Shown: positions 61,532 to 64,000 of the stretch, piece after piece | Numbering within the stretch: position 1 is the stretch's first letter | Layout of the letters: every line of letters starts with the position of its first letter | Assembly: GCA_016214035.1 (NCBI GenBank) | Contig: JACRPF010000022.1 | Coordinates: forward strand, 124,001-188,000 | Reading direction: 5' to 3' | DNA from: Spirochaetota bacterium | GTDB lineage: Bacteria; Spirochaetota; Brachyspiria; Brachyspirales; JACRPF01 | Length of the DNA: 64,000 nt | Notes under the pieces: model-generated | Databases searched by the model: none | What the model was told of the DNA's origin: nothing | The model's input: the letters and a program-made list of their open reading frames with translations, nothing else | Made by a program: the position numbers and the translations under genes

Positions 61532-64000
61532 ATGAGACGAGTGTATATCGGATTCATCGTAGCATCATTGCTATTCTCGATCTTGACATCAGCCGAAACG
61601 CTGGTGGTGAACCCGTCATTTGAAAAAGGGAACAATGCACCCGACGGCTGGACACTCGACGGCACGGGCGCCTGGACGAACGGCGCGTCGGACGGCGTGC
61701 GGGCTGTCGCCGTGAGCGGCAACGGGGAAGACATGAGCGTCTGGAAAACCGGAGCGATTGCCTTCGAACCGCTCACCGCATACCGGCTCAGATTCTCTGC
61801 CCGCGTATTGAGCGGCGCCGGCGGCTGTCTGGTCACCGGCCCCGCGTTCTGCAACCGCGACATCACCGGCACAACCGGCGCATGGGAGCATGTGTCGTCG
61901 ATATTCGTCACCGCCGACACGATTGAGCCGGACAAGGCGTATCTGAAATTCGGGCATTGGCATTGGAACGGCACAGCTGCATTCGACCGCATTTCACTTG
62001 AACGCGTTGTACCCATTTACAAAAAGATCAGCGACATAACTCTCGGCGAGGGAGAATCCATTTCCGGCACTGCATACAAATTTCTTGCGCCGCATGACAC
62101 CGAATCCCGCAACCACTCGCGCCCGCTCACCGCATACCGCGGGTATTTCAATACGCAGCGCTGGGTGCTGGGCGACGGCGGGTATGTGACCTATCGTCAT
62201 CGCGTAGGCGACCGCATGCAGCGCGAGGCAAAGGTCAGCGCGACGATCAACTGGTACAAGAGCGGTGAGCTTATCGTCGAGGCTGGTATCGATGGCATTT
62301 CATGGCGGGAGATAGCGCGGCGAGCTGAAAAAGGCGAAGTAGCCGCGGCAGTGCCGTCCGATCTGTTGCCCGCGAAGGATGTCTGGATAAGGCTCAGAAC
62401 ACAGTCCACGGCGAAAGTGGGCGGCACGGGAGACCCCGGCTCGCTGCAGGTACAGATCTATACGTTTTCGTCTGTACTCGACGGAGTACCGCTTACCGCG
62501 AAAGGCATGACGCGCTTTTTCGGCATACGCGCAATGCACCCTGACCTCGGCATTACCATCAATGACGCCGGCGATATGCTGCCCGGCGGTAATAATATAC
62601 TCACTGCGACGATCGTCAATAAAGGAAAATCGCCGATCACCGTCACTCCGTGCGTTACCGTTACGCAACGGTCAGTCGTTTCCGTCACCAATGCGCCGGC
62701 TGCACTGCCGATCGGAGAAACCGTCGTCCGCGCACGATATGCTATTCCGGGAAGCGGACCGGCCGCGCTCACCTTCGCACTCGATGGAAAACCGGCGAGT
62801 ATTCTTGAAACCGAATTCTATATTCCCGATCTCTACAGTGCATCCTACGGAGAAACACTTACGAACACCGCAAACGGCACGGTAGCGGTCTGGTGGGCCC
62901 AGTCCGGGTGGCGAATATCCGAGGAACGTCCGGCTCCCGCCGCGAGAGGAGCGGCACTCGTTATCCGCGCGGCGAAGAATGAGGCCGATGCCGCGCAGAT
63001 AGTGATTCGTCCGGCAAAAGATCTCCGCGGTCTCACCGCTGTCATGTGCGATCTGAAAGGTGCTAAAGGCGTTATCTCGCCGGAGCATGTTGATATACTC
63101 GCCGTACGCTGCGTTCCGGTAGAGATACCCACCGACACCGTCGGCTGCGCCGGCAATTGGCCCGATCCGCTTATGCCGATCACCGCGCCGATGAACATCG
63201 CAGCGGGCAGGAATCAGCCGCTCTGGATACGCGTGCGTGTGCCGAAAACGGCTGCGGCGGGGGAATACCGCGGCGTGCTCACGCTCTCGGCACCGGGATT
63301 TTCATACAATGCGCCCGTTATCGTCACGGTGTATGACTTTGAATTCCCCGACAAGGTTACCTGTGAATCTGCGTTCGGTCTCGGCGCGAACCGGGCGCTT
63401 ACGTATCACCGTCTGACAAACGATGCGCAGAAACGCATTGTGTATGAAAAATATCTCAGCAATTTCAGCGCGCATCATATATCGCCGTACGACCCCGCCG
63501 CGCTTGACCCGATCAAAGTAACCTGGAAGACCGCGGGCGGTCCGCGCTGGGAAGGCGGATCATTCGACACGAACGAAAAGCACAGCGGCACATCCGCACT
63601 CGTGTTGCGCGACGAAAAAAACGATGCCAATGTGAGCGCAAAATATTCCGAAAACATTCCGATACCGGACGGCGGAGTAAAACTGCGGTTCCGGTATAAA
63701 ACGGACAGACCTGCGCATCAGTTTCTCGTAACGTTCAATCATCTCGATGCGGGCGGCAAATGGATGTCCGGAAAGAACAACGATATCAAAATTGAAGGCA
63801 GCGGTGAGTGGCGAATGTTCGAACAGACGATATCGAAATTCCCCGCCGGTGCAGCGGCATTCAAATTCAATCTGATGGCCACGCTCTGGAGCGAGAAAGG
63901 CACCAACACCGGCACGGTCTGGTTCGACGACATATCGCTGACAGACGTATCGACAAGAGATCTGCTCGCTCCGGAGGCATCCCGTTGCGAAATGCCGACG
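61532..64000 (+). CDS. Exported GH123/DUF4091-like glycan-active protein (cut by window end)
   Basis: An uninterrupted frame of 823 codons that runs off the window. Signal peptide at about 1-21 (MRRVYIGFIVASLLFSILTS). A CBM-like jelly roll comes first (about 23-165, starting LVVNPSFEKGN). A second beta domain (about 170-330) and an Ig-like region follow. Then comes the segment with VPVEIPTDTVGCAGNWPDP, NQPLWIRVRVPKTAAAGEYRG and TVYDFEFPDK, typical of the N-terminal beta domain that precedes the GH123/DUF4091 catalytic barrel. Around 670-800 another jelly roll is inserted (WFDDISLTD). AGGAG precedes the ATG. The catalytic residues lie beyond the window, so the enzyme class is inferred. Confidence 0.75.
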   Translation, partial: MRRVYIGFIVASLLFSILTSAETLVVNPSFEKGNNAPDGWTLDGTGAWTNGASDGVRAVAVSGNGEDMSVWKTGAIAFEPLTAYRLRFSARVLSGAGGCLVTGPAFCNRDITGTTGAWEHVSSIFVTADTIEPDKAYLKFGHWHWNGTAAFDRISLERVVPIYKKISDITLGEGESISGTAYKFLAPHDTESRNHSRPLTAYRGYFNTQRWVLGDGGYVTYRHRVGDRMQREAKVSATINWYKSGELIVEAGIDGISWREIARRAEKGEVAAAVPSDLLPAKDVWIRLRTQSTAKVGGTGDPGSLQVQIYTFSSVLDGVPLTAKGMTRFFGIRAMHPDLGITINDAGDMLPGGNNILTATIVNKGKSPITVTPCVTVTQRSVVSVTNAPAALPIGETVVRARYAIPGSGPAALTFALDGKPASILETEFYIPDLYSASYGETLTNTANGTVAVWWAQSGWRISEERPAPAARGAALVIRAAKNEADAAQIVIRPAKDLRGLTAVMCDLKGAKGVISPEHVDILAVRCVPVEIPTDTVGCAGNWPDPLMPITAPMNIAAGRNQPLWIRVRVPKTAAAGEYRGVLTLSAPGFSYNAPVIVTVYDFEFPDKVTCESAFGLGANRALTYHRLTNDAQKRIVYEKYLSNFSAHHISPYDPAALDPIKVTWKTAGGPRWEGGSFDTNEKHSGTSALVLRDEKNDANVSAKYSENIPIPDGGVKLRFRYKTDRPAHQFLVTFNHLDAGGKWMSGKNNDIKIEGSGEWRMFEQTISKFPAGAAAFKFNLMATLWSEKGTNTGTVWFDDISLTDVSTRDLLAPEASRCEMPT

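Noticed and set aside
1-64000. tRNA, rRNA, insertion sequence or prophage genes
   Set aside because: I looked for T-loop-like GGTTCGAATCC words, transposase motifs and phage modules in the gaps and found none.

Overview
The window is 64 kb of a G+C-rich (above 50% by eye) chromosome from a diderm, flagellated bacterium. The best fit is an uncultured, environmental member of the Spirochaetota. The reasons are flagellar genes (flgB-flgC-fliE, fliD), a spirochaete-type tlyA, a CsgG-like secretory protein, many lipoproteins, a GT9 heptosyltransferase-like enzyme and a short omega subunit next to gmk. Sugar-degrading genes and five AraC-family regulators point to a polysaccharide-scavenging lifestyle. 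The phylum call is inference. I see no tRNA, rRNA, CRISPR array, phage or transposase.

Layout. 0-8.4 kb: end of cdsA, a B12-binding radical SAM enzyme, an HD-GYP phosphodiesterase, a GT2 enzyme, then a minus-strand run of two membrane sensor-like proteins, a small membrane protein, map and a TSCPD protein. 8.5-15.6 kb: dnaA without dnaN and without visible DnaA boxes, manA, then gpmI-secG-moxR-lipoprotein with an HEGTH zinc-peptidase motif, and a coiled-coil protein. 15.6-21 kb: an AraC regulator followed by a sugar operon (zinc alcohol dehydrogenase, SDR, aldo/keto reductase, GH29). 21-31.6 kb: a conserved unknown, a PIF1-HRDC-HTH helicase, a CsgG-like protein, two paralogous lipoproteins, a decayed lipoprotein gene that shows only when three frames are joined, a stand-alone MshEN protein with an AraC gene, a QueG-like iron-sulfur protein and another AraC. 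31.8-37.4 kb: a secreted GH42-like enzyme, a beta-CASP nuclease and an SGNH-fold protein that lacks its nucleophile. 37.4-48 kb: flagellar genes, GT9, a class A PBP, a PD-(D/E)XK nuclease with a site-2 protease, gmk-rpoZ-miaA and fliD. 48-54.7 kb: LemA, a TPR lipoprotein, an AraC, a very large hybrid histidine kinase and a URO-D family protein. 54.7-64 kb: tlyA with an unusual leader, then a carbohydrate region with an exported TIM-barrel epimerase, a transglutaminase-LamG protein, an AraC regulator fused to a carbohydrate-binding-like domain, and a GH123-like gene cut by the window edge (61532 to 64000+).

Promoters are easy to read: TTGACA-like, 16-17 nt, TATAAT or TATACT. At several signalling genes the -10 box ends only 6-8 nt before the ATG with no Shine-Dalgarno, so leaderless mRNAs are predicted. 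The strongest candidates for something undescribed are: (1) the tlyA leader, where a 17-bp hairpin pairs the entire Shine-Dalgarno of an rRNA methyltransferase gene behind a possible six-codon leader peptide; (2) a 172-nt element at 56848-57019 closed by an 18 bp + tandem G.A + 9 bp stem, resembling a structured RNA or a non-autonomous repeat; (3) the AraC-CBM9-like fusion and a near-palindrome shared by two nearby promoters; (4) an omega subunit with an acidic linker and a histone-H1-like lysine/alanine tail.
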